Positions 8,886-17,609 of a stretch of 64,000 bases of DNA are shown piece by piece. The notes beneath the pieces are model-generated. The model was not told where the DNA came from. It did not search any database and saw nothing but the letters and a program-made list of their open reading frames with translations. Position numbers and translations under genes: made by a program. Within the stretch, counting starts at the first letter, position 1, and each line of letters opens with the position of its first letter. The stretch comes from Flavihumibacter sp. ZG627 (GTDB lineage: Bacteria; Bacteroidota; Bacteroidia; Chitinophagales; Chitinophagaceae), in contig NZ_JPHF01000013.1 of assembly GCF_000814325.1 (NCBI RefSeq), forward strand, positions 32,347 to 96,346, read 5' to 3'.

Positions 8886-9887
8886 ATGTTGCCTACTTCG
8901 GAAGACATCCGTCAATTAAATGAGAAAATCCAATACCAGGCAGTATTTATTGATCGCCTTCGGGATGAAGTGGCCAGGGTCATTGTTGGTCAGCAGCATA
9001 TGTTAGACCGCCTGTTAATAGGACTGCTTAGCAATGGTCACGTTCTTCTGGAGGGTGTGCCAGGACTTGCTAAGACCCTAACCATTAAATCACTGGCACA
9101 GGCAGTGCATGCGCATTTCAGCAGGATCCAGTTCACCCCCGATCTTCTGCCCGCCGATGTGATCGGTACGATGATCTATCACCAGCAGAGGAATGAATTT
9201 GTTGTGAGGAAGGGTCCAATCTTCGCCAATTTCATCCTGGCCGATGAAATCAACCGGGCTCCTGCAAAAGTTCAGAGTGCGCTTCTGGAGGCAATGCAGG
9301 AAAGGCAGGTAACCATCGGCGATAGTACTTACCCCCTTGAGGAGCCATTCCTGGTGCTTGCTACACAGAACCCGCTGGAGCAGGAAGGAACATATCCATT
9401 ACCCGAAGCACAGGTGGATCGATTCATTATGAAAGTAATCGTTGGTTATCCTACCAAGGCAGAGGAGCAAATGATTATCAGGCAGAATGTACAGGGTATG
9501 AAAACGCCCAAAGTTCAACAGGTAGTTACCGTTAACGAACTTCTTGAAGCAAGGGAATTGACCCGCAAGATATATATGGACGAAAAGATCGAGCAATATA
9601 TCCTTGATATCGTTTTTGCAACAAGACAGCCTGATGAGTATGGCCTTTCCAGGTTAAAGCCACTGATATCATATGGCGGGTCGCCCCGTGCCAGTATAAA
9701 CCTCGCACTTGCATCAAAAGCCTATGCATATTTGTCGAAGCGTGCTTTTGTGATACCTGATGATGTGAAGGCGATCTCGAAAGATGTATTGCGTCACCGA
9801 ATTGGACTTACCTATGAAGCTGAGGCCGAAAATGTAGATGTTGAACAGATCATTGAGGATATATTGGGAGCAATACAAGTGCCGTGA
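8886..9887 (+). CDS. MoxR-family AAA+ ATPase
   Basis: 333 aa. Walker A GVPGLAKT at 57-64, Walker B LADEINR with D120/E121, then ATQNPLEQEGTYPLPEAQVDRF (sensor 1 and arginine-finger region) typical of MoxR. These ATPases act as chaperones for maturation of metal-dependent or VWA-domain proteins. It heads an operon with a DUF58 protein, a BatD-like protein and a VWA protein, which supports that role. The 26 nt to the next gene consists almost entirely of three AGAGGTA repeats, starting inside the MoxR stop codon. Confidence 0.93.
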   Translation: MLPTSEDIRQLNEKIQYQAVFIDRLRDEVARVIVGQQHMLDRLLIGLLSNGHVLLEGVPGLAKTLTIKSLAQAVHAHFSRIQFTPDLLPADVIGTMIYHQQRNEFVVRKGPIFANFILADEINRAPAKVQSALLEAMQERQVTIGDSTYPLEEPFLVLATQNPLEQEGTYPLPEAQVDRFIMKVIVGYPTKAEEQMIIRQNVQGMKTPKVQQVVTVNELLEARELTRKIYMDEKIEQYILDIVFATRQPDEYGLSRLKPLISYGGSPRASINLALASKAYAYLSKRAFVIPDDVKAISKDVLRHRIGLTYEAEAENVDVEQIIEDILGAIQVP

Positions 9888-9910
9888 GAGGTAAGAGGTA
9901 AGAGGTAAGA
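9887..9910 (+). repeat. Heptameric intergenic repeat AGAGGTA x3
   Basis: Three perfect tandem copies of AGAGGTA (9887-9907) plus a partial fourth. It fills the gap between the MoxR and DUF58 genes and overlaps the TGA. Related heptamers occur at 16346-16386 and 48371-48404. Confidence 0.8.
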
Positions 9911-9913
9911 TTT

Positions 9914-10783
9914 ATGTTGACTACTACAGAAATATTAAAGAAGGTAAAGGAACTTGAGATCAAGAGCAAGCGACTGACGCGTCATCTTTTTACGGGTGAG
10001 TACCATAGTGCGTTTAAGGGTAGAGGTATGTCGTTCAAAGAAGTGAGAGAATATCATGCTGGTGATGATGTTCGCTTTATTGACTGGAATGTTTCTGCAC
10101 GATTCAATACCACATTCAGTAAGCTGTTTGAGGAAGAGCGCGAACTCACGATGATGTTACTGGTTGATATCAGTGCCAGTTCTTTATTTGGAACAGTTCA
10201 TGCAAGAAAAAAAGATCTGGTAACTGAAATTGGTGCCATACTCGCATTTTCAGCAATTAGTAATAATGACAAGGCAGGCGCTGTTCTTTTTAGTGATGGC
10301 ATCGAAAAATATATCCCTCCAAAAAAAGGTCGAGATCATGGACTCTTCATTGTGCGTGAATTACTGACACTGGAGGGCAAGAAGAAGGGAACTGATATAG
10401 CTTCAGCACTTCGCTATTTCAACAACACAACAAGGCAGAAGTCGATCCTCTTTGTTTTGAGTGATTTTTTAGACCCGGGATTCTCAGATGCATTAAGGGT
10501 AGCCGGAAAGAAGCATGATGTTATTGGCATCAAAGTATATGATCCCATGGATGTTCAACTACCAGAGGTTGGGCTATTGGATGTTGAAGATGCGGAGACC
10601 GGCAAACTTGTGCGTATTGACAGTAATGATTATTTAGTAAGAAAATCCTACCAGGAAGAATTCTTCCGTCATACCGAATGGTGCAAGCAGGTATTCCTGC
10701 GTGCGGGATGTGATCTGCTTCATATATCTACTAAGGAAGATTATGTGAAAGTGCTGCAGAAATTCTTTATAGGAAGAAGTTAG
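9914..10783 (+). CDS. DUF58 domain protein (MoxR partner)
   Basis: 289 aa, no membrane helix. Shows the DUF58 signature GRGMSFKEVREYHAGDDVRFIDWNVSAR at about residues 36-63, then a VWA-like core (MMLLVDISASSLFG, with DxSxS). Family members are encoded with MoxR ATPases and are thought to be their partners or clients in envelope-stress and protein maturation systems. Second gene of the operon; the next gene begins 6 nt downstream. The start is preceded by AGAGG within the heptamer repeat, which might serve as ribosome-binding sequence. Confidence 0.9.
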   Translation: MLTTTEILKKVKELEIKSKRLTRHLFTGEYHSAFKGRGMSFKEVREYHAGDDVRFIDWNVSARFNTTFSKLFEEERELTMMLLVDISASSLFGTVHARKKDLVTEIGAILAFSAISNNDKAGAVLFSDGIEKYIPPKKGRDHGLFIVRELLTLEGKKKGTDIASALRYFNNTTRQKSILFVLSDFLDPGFSDALRVAGKKHDVIGIKVYDPMDVQLPEVGLLDVEDAETGKLVRIDSNDYLVRKSYQEEFFRHTEWCKQVFLRAGCDLLHISTKEDYVKVLQKFFIGRS

Positions 10784-10789
10784 AACAAG

Positions 10790-11755
10790 ATGTTTAAAAA
10801 AGCTATTGCAACAATTGGATTCCTGTTACTGGTGATTGCCTGTATACCCTTGCAGGCACAGGATATTCGCGTGAAGGCATCTGTGAATAAAGATAGGATC
10901 CTCATAGGTGAACATATAGTGCTGCAGTTAGAAGCGGAGGTTCCTGCGGGTTCTGACCTGAAATGGTTCCGGACCGATTCCATTCCATCATTTGAATATG
11001 TTGACCGGGACCCTGTTGATACAACAAGCAGTGTATCTGGTAATCTCTACCGCCAGATGCTTATTATTACCTCCTTCGATTCCGGCAGCCTGGTAATTCC
11101 TAGAATGTCCCTAACGGTTAATAATAGTCGCTACCTTACCGATTCGATCAATATCGAAGTTGGCTATAGTCCGGTAGAAGCTAACCAACCCTATCACGAC
11201 ATCAAGGATATAATAGATGTACCCGAGGTAGAGCCCATGTACATAAATTATATAATTGCCGTGGCTACCATACTGGCAATTGCAGCCCTGATCTGGTATT
11301 TGCGGCGCCGTAAAACATCAAAGCAGGGAGATGCAGCCCCATCTGTTACCATCTCGCCCTTTGAAAAGGCCATGGCAGCGCTTTCCGCAATGAAGGGTTA
11401 TGATCACCTTGATGCGCCCGGATTAAAAAATTATTATATCCGGATAAACGACATACTCCGCGATTATTTCCGTGAACGCAACCTTGTAAATTCTCCGGAT
11501 AGTTCTAATGAAAAACTTGTTGTGGCCGTTAAGCAGAGATTGGATACGGAGACTGTTTATCGTCTTGCGCAATCGCTAAGGCTGGCTGATGCAGTTAAGT
11601 TTGCTAAGTATCTTCCTGATGGGCAGGAAACACATAAAGTGTATGATGATATACATTCAACTATCCGGATAGTGGAAGAATCTTACCTGCAGGAAGAGGC
11701 CTTAAAAAGACAGGAAGCCATTCGTCAGGAACAATTAAAACAAAATAAAAATTAG
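10790..11755 (+). CDS. BatD-like exported membrane protein
   Basis: 321 aa. Signal peptide at residues 1-23 (ending LQAQ), an extracytoplasmic beta-rich region of about 130 residues (SVNKDRILIGEHIVLQLEAEVP, as in BatD/oxygen-tolerance proteins), one membrane helix at about 154-175 followed by RRRK, and a helical cytoplasmic tail of about 140 residues ending in a Gln/Glu/Lys-rich stretch. Bat proteins form an inner-membrane assembly with MoxR in Bacteroidota. Position between DUF58 and BatA fits. It is shorter than typical BatD proteins of 500-600 aa, so the assignment is to the domain rather than to a strict orthologue. Confidence 0.72.
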   Translation: MFKKAIATIGFLLLVIACIPLQAQDIRVKASVNKDRILIGEHIVLQLEAEVPAGSDLKWFRTDSIPSFEYVDRDPVDTTSSVSGNLYRQMLIITSFDSGSLVIPRMSLTVNNSRYLTDSINIEVGYSPVEANQPYHDIKDIIDVPEVEPMYINYIIAVATILAIAALIWYLRRRKTSKQGDAAPSVTISPFEKAMAALSAMKGYDHLDAPGLKNYYIRINDILRDYFRERNLVNSPDSSNEKLVVAVKQRLDTETVYRLAQSLRLADAVKFAKYLPDGQETHKVYDDIHSTIRIVEESYLQEEALKRQEAIRQEQLKQNKN

Positions 11756-11760
11756 GATAC

Positions 11761-12771
11761 TTGATAACAAGGTATTTCGATAGTATCAATTTTGCCTGGC
11801 CATGGATGTTATGGTTGCTCCTGCTATTGCCCTTACTTGTATTATGGTACTGGAAAAAGCAGGCCGATCGCCGTGCAGCAATGGTGGTATCATCTACAAG
11901 CGTATTGGAAAAAACACGTAGCGGATGGAAAAGAAAATTTTACCATCTCCCCTTTATTCTAAGACTATTGACCCTGGCTTGTATTATACTCGCATTGGCC
12001 AGGCCCCAAACACGGTTTGATGAGGAACAGGTAAGTGGTGAAGGGGTGGATATCATTCTTTGTATTGATGTAAGCGGAAGTATGCTGGCCCAGGATTTTT
12101 CGCCAAATCGCCTCGAAGCTGCCAAGCAGGTTGCTGCGGAGTTTGTTGACTCACGTAAAACCGACAGGGTGGGAGTGGTTATATTTTCTGGTGAAAGTTT
12201 TACTATTTGTCCAATTACCACAGATAAGGCAGTGCTTAAAAGCCAGATATATGGTATTCAAAGTGGACTACTTGAAGATGGAACAGCCATTGGATCGGGA
12301 CTGGCTACAAGTTCTGACAGGTTGCGCACCAGCAAGGCAAAGAGCAAGGTGGTGATACTGCTTACTGATGGAGAGAACAATGGTGGACAGATACCGCCTG
12401 TAACTGCAAAAGAGATCGCAAAAAGACTTGGTATCAGGGTTTATACAATTGGTGTTGGAACAGACGGATATGCACCCATTCCAGTTCAGGCCGATGATGG
12501 CAGCGTTCAGATGCAAAGGGAGAAAGTGAATATTGATGAAAAGCTGCTTACACAGATAGCAAATGAAACAGGTGGCCGCTATTTCCGGGCCCAGGACAAT
12601 GAAAGCCTTGAGCGAATTTATGAGGAAATTGACCAGCTTGAAAAATCAACGATAGAAGTTAGCGCCATGCGACGCTATACTGAGAAGTTCCTGCCACTGG
12701 CATTGGCGGCCATTGTATTCCTGTTTCTGGAATGGTTGCTCCGCCTTACGATCCTGCGTAAGTTTCCTTAA
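11761..12771 (+). CDS. batA: VWA-domain membrane protein, BatA-like
   Basis: 336 aa with a TTG start at 11761, 5 nt after the previous stop; the first ATG is 15 codons in, inside the first membrane helix, so TTG is preferred. Residues 12-31 form an N-terminal helix and 62-80 a second one. The VWA domain carries an intact metal-ion site: D103-x-S105-x-S107, and LLTDGENNGG later. A C-terminal helix ends the protein. BatA proteins work with MoxR and BatB-E in envelope integrity or oxygen tolerance in Bacteroidota. Here no batB, batC or batE follows; rsgA comes next. Confidence 0.85.
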   Translation: MITRYFDSINFAWPWMLWLLLLLPLLVLWYWKKQADRRAAMVVSSTSVLEKTRSGWKRKFYHLPFILRLLTLACIILALARPQTRFDEEQVSGEGVDIILCIDVSGSMLAQDFSPNRLEAAKQVAAEFVDSRKTDRVGVVIFSGESFTICPITTDKAVLKSQIYGIQSGLLEDGTAIGSGLATSSDRLRTSKAKSKVVILLTDGENNGGQIPPVTAKEIAKRLGIRVYTIGVGTDGYAPIPVQADDGSVQMQREKVNIDEKLLTQIANETGGRYFRAQDNESLERIYEEIDQLEKSTIEVSAMRRYTEKFLPLALAAIVFLFLEWLLRLTILRKFP

Positions 12772-12805
12772 AGGGATTGAAGTACATTCGCAGAGAATTT
12801 TTATC

Positions 12806-13732
12806 ATGAAGGCTAGAGTGTATAAGAGTACGGGATCCTGGTATATCCTCAAAGATGAGGCTGGCAATCAATATAATGGCCGCATCAAGGGCATTCTTAA
12901 GATCGATGGCATCACTTCCACCAATCCAATTGCAGTGGGCGACTGGGTGGATGTTGAGCATGAAAACGAAGGGGAGAAGACTGTGACTATTACGGCTATA
13001 CATGACCGTGTAAATTATATTGCCCGGGTTTCACCTCACCGGAAAGTGCAGCATCATATCATTTCTTCCAATCTTGACCAGGCATTACTATTTGCTACTT
13101 TGCGGGAGCCCAGAACATCCCAGGGTTTTATCGATCGATTCCTGATCACCGCAGAGGCTTATCATATTCCGGCTATCATCGTATTCAATAAAGCCGATAT
13201 ATACCGCGATAAGGAAATGGAAAAGTATGCAGAACTCGAAGAGGTATATACTGCCGTTGGTTACAAGACGCTGCTCATCAGTGTAAAAGATAGAATTGGC
13301 ACAGAAGAGCTGCGAAATTTGCTTCATAATAAAACAACCCTTATCAGCGGACATTCAGGGGTGGGTAAATCAACATTTATAAATGCCGTGTTTCCCGATA
13401 TGGCACTCCGCACACAGGAAGTGAGTGGCTGGAGCGGTAAAGGCCTTCATACTACAACATTCGCGGAAATGTTTGATATACCAGGAGGAGGTAGCATAAT
13501 CGATACTCCCGGTATACGCGAATTGGGATTGGTTGGTATTGCCCGCCAGGAACTTTCTCACTATTTCCCGGAAATGCGAAAGCTTATAAATGATTGCCAG
13601 TTCAACAATTGCCTGCATATGAATGAGCCGGGCTGTGCGGTAAAGGAAGCAGTTAATAAAGGGGAAATCAGCATTGATCGCTATGTAAGTTATTGCACCA
13701 TTCTTGATAGCATTGATGATAAGAATTACTGA
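12806..13732 (+). CDS. rsgA: Ribosome small-subunit GTPase RsgA
   Basis: 308 aa from the ATG at 12806 (the frame is open further upstream but would overlap batA). N-terminal OB-fold domain, then a circularly permuted GTPase: NKAD (G4, 128-131) precedes GHSGVGKS (G1, 182-189) and DTPG (G3). A C-terminal zinc-binding domain follows with Cys-x4-Cys-x-His-x5-Cys in NDCQFNNCLHMNEPGC. RsgA releases late 30S assembly factors in a GTP-dependent way. It is 34 nt from batA and may be read through from that operon. Confidence 0.95.
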   Translation: MKARVYKSTGSWYILKDEAGNQYNGRIKGILKIDGITSTNPIAVGDWVDVEHENEGEKTVTITAIHDRVNYIARVSPHRKVQHHIISSNLDQALLFATLREPRTSQGFIDRFLITAEAYHIPAIIVFNKADIYRDKEMEKYAELEEVYTAVGYKTLLISVKDRIGTEELRNLLHNKTTLISGHSGVGKSTFINAVFPDMALRTQEVSGWSGKGLHTTTFAEMFDIPGGGSIIDTPGIRELGLVGIARQELSHYFPEMRKLINDCQFNNCLHMNEPGCAVKEAVNKGEISIDRYVSYCTILDSIDDKNY

Positions 13733-13739
13733 TAAAAAA

Positions 13740-13763
13740 ACCTGTACCATTTAAGGTACAGGT
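13740..13763 (-). terminator. Terminator between convergent rsgA and sugar dehydrogenase genes
   Basis: Perfect 9-bp stem ACCTGTACC / GGTACAGGT (13740-13748 / 13755-13763). On the minus strand it is followed by a run of seven T, so it best serves the sugar dehydrogenase gene; on the plus strand only CTCTGTT follows. Confidence 0.75.
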
Positions 13764-13801
13764 CTCTGTTGTATGAAATCGTTATAGTTTATTTCTCCAT
13801 T

Positions 13802-15037
13802 TTATTTTCCAATCCTGTATAGTTTTCCACCATCAGTAACTGCATAGAGTGCACCATCCTTACCCTGTGTAACATCCCTGAATCTTTCTCCCACACCAGG
13901 CAGAATTCTTTCTTCACCCACTACTTTATTATTTTCAATCACCAGGCGGGCAATATGCGTACTGCTGAGGCCACCAATGAAAAGATTATTCTTCCACTCC
14001 GGAATCGCATCACCTGTGTAGAAGGTCATACCGGCAGGAGAAAGAACAGGATCCCAATAATAAACTGGCTGTTCCATTCCTTCTTTTTGCTGGATCACAT
14101 CACCGATGGAGCCACCAGAATATTCAATACCATAAGTTATAACTGGCCATCCATAATTTTTTCCTGGTTGGATAAGATTCAGTTCATCTCCACCCCTTGG
14201 TCCGAATTCGGCTTCCCAGAGATCACCGGTTACGGGATGGAAAGCCAGACTTTGAACATTCCGATGGCCATATGAATAAATCTCTGGCCTTGCGTTGGCA
14301 TTATCGAGGAAAGGATTACCGGGAGCTGGTTTACCATCCGGCGTTATACGGATGATTTTTCCCAATCCTGATTTGAGGTCCTGCGCCTGCGGCCTGGTTT
14401 CTTTGTCGCTCCTCTCGCCTGTGCTAAAAATGATATTTCCCGTTTTATCAAAAAGGATACGCGATCCATAATGGAGGGTTCCTTTATATGCCGGCGCTGC
14501 ACGATAAATTACGGTAGCGTTCTCAACCGTTTTTTCATCATCTGACAACCGGCCCTTGGCTACTGATGTAAGGGAGCCTCCCTCCGTATCTTCCGAAAAA
14601 GTCCAGAATATAGTTCTGTTTGTAGCAAATGATGGGTCAAGAACAAGTCCCAGTAATCCGCCTTGTCCCTTTGAGTTGACGGGGGGAAGACCTGTAATAG
14701 CCGGACTAATTTCGCCTGCGGTAGTGGCAATCCGCATGGTGCCACCTTTTTCATTGATCAGCAATCTTCCATCGGGAAGGCTGATTACTGCCCAGGGGCT
14801 TTTAAGTCCGCTTCCTATAACCTTGCCTTCATAGGCGGTTTTTGTTTTAACGCCCGCTATGCGTGTTTGCCCCGCAAAGGCAGGTTTGTAATTGGTATTG
14901 GGGGATTTTGTTTCCACCGGTGCCAGAATAGTATCACCTCCTGTGGTAACTGTAGGCGTGGTGGTACTGGTTTGAGAACTGCAGGCTGATGCTATCAGGG
15001 TTATACCCGAAGCGAGCATTAATGCTATCTTATTCAT
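13802..15037 (-). CDS. PQQ-dependent sugar dehydrogenase (glucose/sorbosone dehydrogenase family), lipoprotein
   Basis: 411 aa from the ATG at 15037; seven more upstream codons are open from a TTG but lack support. Signal peptide with lipobox SAC, then a Thr/Ser-rich linker. The six-bladed propeller domain shows LKSPWAVISLPDGRLLINEKGG, GGLLGLVLDPSF, HYGSRILFD, SYGHRNVQSLAFHP and EFGPRGGDELN, all typical of soluble PQQ aldose dehydrogenases (GSDH/YliI type). Oxidises aldoses or related sugars outside the inner membrane; no PQQ biosynthesis genes are in the window, so cofactor supply is unknown. Monocistronic with its own terminator. Confidence 0.88.
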   Translation of the reverse strand: MNKIALMLASGITLIASACSSQTSTTTPTVTTGGDTILAPVETKSPNTNYKPAFAGQTRIAGVKTKTAYEGKVIGSGLKSPWAVISLPDGRLLINEKGGTMRIATTAGEISPAITGLPPVNSKGQGGLLGLVLDPSFATNRTIFWTFSEDTEGGSLTSVAKGRLSDDEKTVENATVIYRAAPAYKGTLHYGSRILFDKTGNIIFSTGERSDKETRPQAQDLKSGLGKIIRITPDGKPAPGNPFLDNANARPEIYSYGHRNVQSLAFHPVTGDLWEAEFGPRGGDELNLIQPGKNYGWPVITYGIEYSGGSIGDVIQQKEGMEQPVYYWDPVLSPAGMTFYTGDAIPEWKNNLFIGGLSSTHIARLVIENNKVVGEERILPGVGERFRDVTQGKDGALYAVTDGGKLYRIGK

Positions 15038-15156
15038 AATCACAATAATTGTTGACAATTGGTTACAGGTGTAAACTTAACAATTAATCAATATTGCTGT
15101 TCAGTAATTATGAGTCAGTGCAAAAGCAGTGCCCTGATAATGTACAACACAATAAT

Positions 15157-15546
15157 TCAGGAAATATATTTCCTGGCAGTGTTTACCCAGAGTTTTGACT
15201 CCAGAAAACTTGCCACCTCGGCAACTGCCTTGTTTTCTTTGGCTATCGCTTTTTGAGCCTGTTTAGGGTAAAGGCAGATGCCTGTATAAATATTGTAGTG
15301 GAGACTAAGTGGATGACCTTTATAGCTGAAGTCCCAGATCAGGGAATCAAAGTCATCAAGTTTGTTGATGAACCTTATTTTTAATTCTTCTGCGAGCAGG
15401 TTGGCAACTTCGTAAAATCTTTTCAGTCCGCCATCTTCATCGATCACGGCTTCCGTGAAGCCGTCGTGAGTGTGGAGTACGGGGCACATATTGTAGGATT
15501 TAGGTAACGGTTTCATGCTGCGCAAGATCCATAGTGGATTCACCAT
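15157..15546 (-). CDS. Uncharacterised 129-aa protein
   Basis: Start set at the ATG 15546, 20 nt after the stop of the small lipoprotein; an internal Met at 15516 is possible. No signal peptide or membrane segment. Seen: SYNMCPVLHTHDGFTEAVIDEDG, IRFINKLDDFDSLIWDFSYKGHPLSLHYNIYTGICLYP. The pattern 'W-x-F-x-Y-x(3)-LxLHYNxYTGIxxYP' looks like a small alpha/beta fold found in short uncharacterised and immunity-like proteins, but I do not recognise the family with certainty. It follows the small lipoprotein gene on the same strand and may be co-transcribed. Confidence 0.55.
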   Translation of the reverse strand: MVNPLWILRSMKPLPKSYNMCPVLHTHDGFTEAVIDEDGGLKRFYEVANLLAEELKIRFINKLDDFDSLIWDFSYKGHPLSLHYNIYTGICLYPKQAQKAIAKENKAVAEVASFLESKLWVNTARKYIS

Positions 15547-15566
15547 GTGACCGGCACGGCTCCGAA

Positions 15567-15740
15567 TCAGGCTTTGAACTTTTTTGCCTTTGGTACTTTC
15601 TCCCCACTCATCAAACGCTCGGCACCAACTGCTTTCCCATTGGCCGGGCACCCGGTTTTGGGCTTGAAAACACTGCAGGATGCCAGTCCCAGAACCAAAA
15701 CAGCTGAAAGAAGGAATAAACCTGAACGGACAGATCTCAT
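15567..15740 (-). CDS. Very small predicted lipoprotein (57 aa)
   Basis: Start at ATG 15740 (MRSVRSGLFLLSAVLVLGLASC). Classic lipoprotein signal with lipobox ASC. The mature peptide is 36 residues with a second Cys nine residues on (CSVFKPKTGC), a central GKAVGAERLMSGEKV and a Lys-rich end (KAKKFKA). Function unknown. Similar in design to the 37-aa lipoprotein at 2151-2264: both have lipobox Cys, one further Cys and a basic tail, but the sequences are not alike. Confidence 0.7.
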   Translation of the reverse strand: MRSVRSGLFLLSAVLVLGLASCSVFKPKTGCPANGKAVGAERLMSGEKVPKAKKFKA

Positions 15741-15801
15741 ATCACTTTTATTTAATAACGTATGTGAAGTGAAAATAGTATGCCAGAATCTGTGCAGATT
15801 G

Positions 15802-16341
15802 TTAAACTCCTTCCTTTCCTTCAACCTGGTTGCGGAACCAGTCTGAATAACGTATATAATTGTTGGCGATACGGTCAATTTCGCCATGTATCAGGTCCTG
15901 TGAGATATCTTTCACTTTTTTGGCTGGAACTCCGGCGTAAATGCTACCGGCATCACAAATGGTTCCCTCTAATACCACGGCCCCTGCAGCAATAATAGTA
16001 TTGCTATGAACAACCGCATTATCCATTACAATGGATCCCATTCCCACCAATACATTATCATGGATAGTGCAGCCATGTACAATAGCATTGTGACCAATAG
16101 AAACATTATTACCAATGATCGCTTTTGTTTTCTGGAATGTAGCGTGGATCACCGCACCGTCCTGCACATTAACCTTATTGCCCATGCGAATGCTGTTCAC
16201 ATCACCACGCACTACAGCGTTGAACCAGAAACTACATTGATGGCCTGTTACAACATCGCCCACAATAGTGGCATTGGGTGCAATGAAACAGTCGGAACCA
16301 AATTTGGGATAAACCCCTTCAACATGAAGTATTAAAGACAT
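15802..16341 (-). CDS. Gamma-carbonic-anhydrase-like hexapeptide-repeat protein
   Basis: 179 aa left-handed beta-helix protein. Repeats such as DCFIAPNATIVGDV and NVSIGHNAIVHGCTI follow the hexapeptide rule. His residues in VQDGAVIHAT and SIGHNAIVHGC occupy the positions of the three metal ligands of gamma carbonic anhydrases. Family members (YrdA/PaaY-like) bind zinc and often have unproven activity, so carbonic anhydrase activity is only an inference. The ATG (16341) abuts a heptamer-repeat gap shared with the divergent aminotransferase. Confidence 0.86.
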   Translation of the reverse strand: MSLILHVEGVYPKFGSDCFIAPNATIVGDVVTGHQCSFWFNAVVRGDVNSIRMGNKVNVQDGAVIHATFQKTKAIIGNNVSIGHNAIVHGCTIHDNVLVGMGSIVMDNAVVHSNTIIAAGAVVLEGTICDAGSIYAGVPAKKVKDISQDLIHGEIDRIANNYIRYSDWFRNQVEGKEGV

Positions 16342-16345
16342 ATGG

Positions 16346-16386
16346 GAGATTTAAGATTTAAGAGGTAAGAAGTAAGATTTAAGATC
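16346..16386. repeat. Heptameric intergenic repeat, degenerate (TAAGANN units)
   Basis: Five consecutive 7-bp units of the form (T/G)TAAGA(T/G/A), such as TTAAGAT, TTAAGAG and GTAAGAA. It lies in the divergent gap between the gamma-CA-like and aminotransferase genes, and is related to the repeats at 9887 and 48371. Confidence 0.75.
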
Positions 16387-16421
16387 TACAAATATCATGA
16401 TCTTTGCCTAATAGAATTATT

Positions 16422-17609
16422 ATGAATCAGCGTGAGCTATTCCTGAAGCATGTAGCCCAAACATCACCTGCACCTATGGCATTGGAGATAGTTAAAGCAA
16501 AGGGGGTATTTTTGAAGGACAAGGCAGGTAAAAAATATTTAGACCTTATTTCCGGCATCAGCGTTTGCAATGTAGGGCATTGTCATCCGAAAGTTATAAA
16601 GGCCATACGCCGTCAGTCGGCCGATTATCTTCACCTGCTTGTATATGGAGAGTTGGTGGAATCACCCCAGGTTCAATATGCTAAACTACTGGCAGATAAT
16701 CTGCCAACTTCACTCAATAGTATTTATTTCACCAATTCGGGGGCAGAAGCCACTGAGGGCGCTATGAAACTGGCCAAAAGAGTAACTGGCCGTACCAATA
16801 TCATTTCCTTCAAAAATTCTTATCATGGTTCCACACAGGGTGCCTTGAGCGTGATGGGGGATGAATACTGGCGCAATGCATACCGTCCTTTGTTGCCGGG
16901 AATACAGCATCTTGTATATAATGATGTTTCCGTGATAGACCAGATCAATGAACAAACGGCCTGCGTTATCATGGAATCCATCCAGGCAGAGGCCGGCATC
17001 AATGCTCCATTGAATGCCTGGTTAACAGCAATCCGTAAACGCTGTTCAGAAACCGGTGCACTGCTTATCATGGATGAAATTCAAACCGGGTTCGGGCGCA
17101 CAGGTAGGTTGTGGGGATTCCAGCATTTCGATATAGTACCAGATATCATTCTTTTGGGGAAGGCACTCGGCGGTGGAATGCCTTTAGGTGCTTTCGTGGC
17201 AGAAAAGTCGTTGATGGATACATTCACGCTGAACCCGGTACTTGGACATATCACCACATTCGGAGGGCATCCGGTTTGTTGTGCGGCGGGGATGGCAGCC
17301 ATGAAGGTTTTGCTAAACGATGAACTGGTAGAAGAGGTTTATGATAAAGAGATATTGTTCCGTGAACTTCTGCATCATCCCCGGATAATAGAGGTAAGGT
17401 CTCGCGGCCTCCTGATGGCCTTGGTATTTGACAGCTTCGAAACAAATAAATGGGTAATCGATAAATGCCTCGAAAAAGGATTACTGACCGACTGGTTCCT
17501 GTTTGCACCCGATTGCCTGCGTATAGCACCTCCGCTGACTATATCAAAAAAACAGATCGCAAAAGCATGCAGTATTATTCTCTCTGTTTTGGATGAGATG
17601 GAAAACTGA
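16422..17609 (+). CDS. Class III aminotransferase (acetylornithine/ornithine aminotransferase-like)
   Basis: 395 aa from the ATG at 16422; a TTG six codons upstream is also open. PLP fold-type I enzyme: SGISVCNVGHCHPKV near the N-terminus, YFTNSGAEATEGAMKLA for phosphate binding, LLIMDEIQTGFGRTG with the ring-contacting Asp, and LGKALGGGMPLGA with the PLP Lys. Uses omega-amino donors such as ornithine, N-acetylornithine or GABA; which one cannot be decided, and no arginine-pathway gene is adjacent. Its stop directly touches the stop of the convergent Rid-family gene. Confidence 0.87.
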   Translation: MNQRELFLKHVAQTSPAPMALEIVKAKGVFLKDKAGKKYLDLISGISVCNVGHCHPKVIKAIRRQSADYLHLLVYGELVESPQVQYAKLLADNLPTSLNSIYFTNSGAEATEGAMKLAKRVTGRTNIISFKNSYHGSTQGALSVMGDEYWRNAYRPLLPGIQHLVYNDVSVIDQINEQTACVIMESIQAEAGINAPLNAWLTAIRKRCSETGALLIMDEIQTGFGRTGRLWGFQHFDIVPDIILLGKALGGGMPLGAFVAEKSLMDTFTLNPVLGHITTFGGHPVCCAAGMAAMKVLLNDELVEEVYDKEILFRELLHHPRIIEVRSRGLLMALVFDSFETNKWVIDKCLEKGLLTDWFLFAPDCLRIAPPLTISKKQIAKACSIILSVLDEMEN

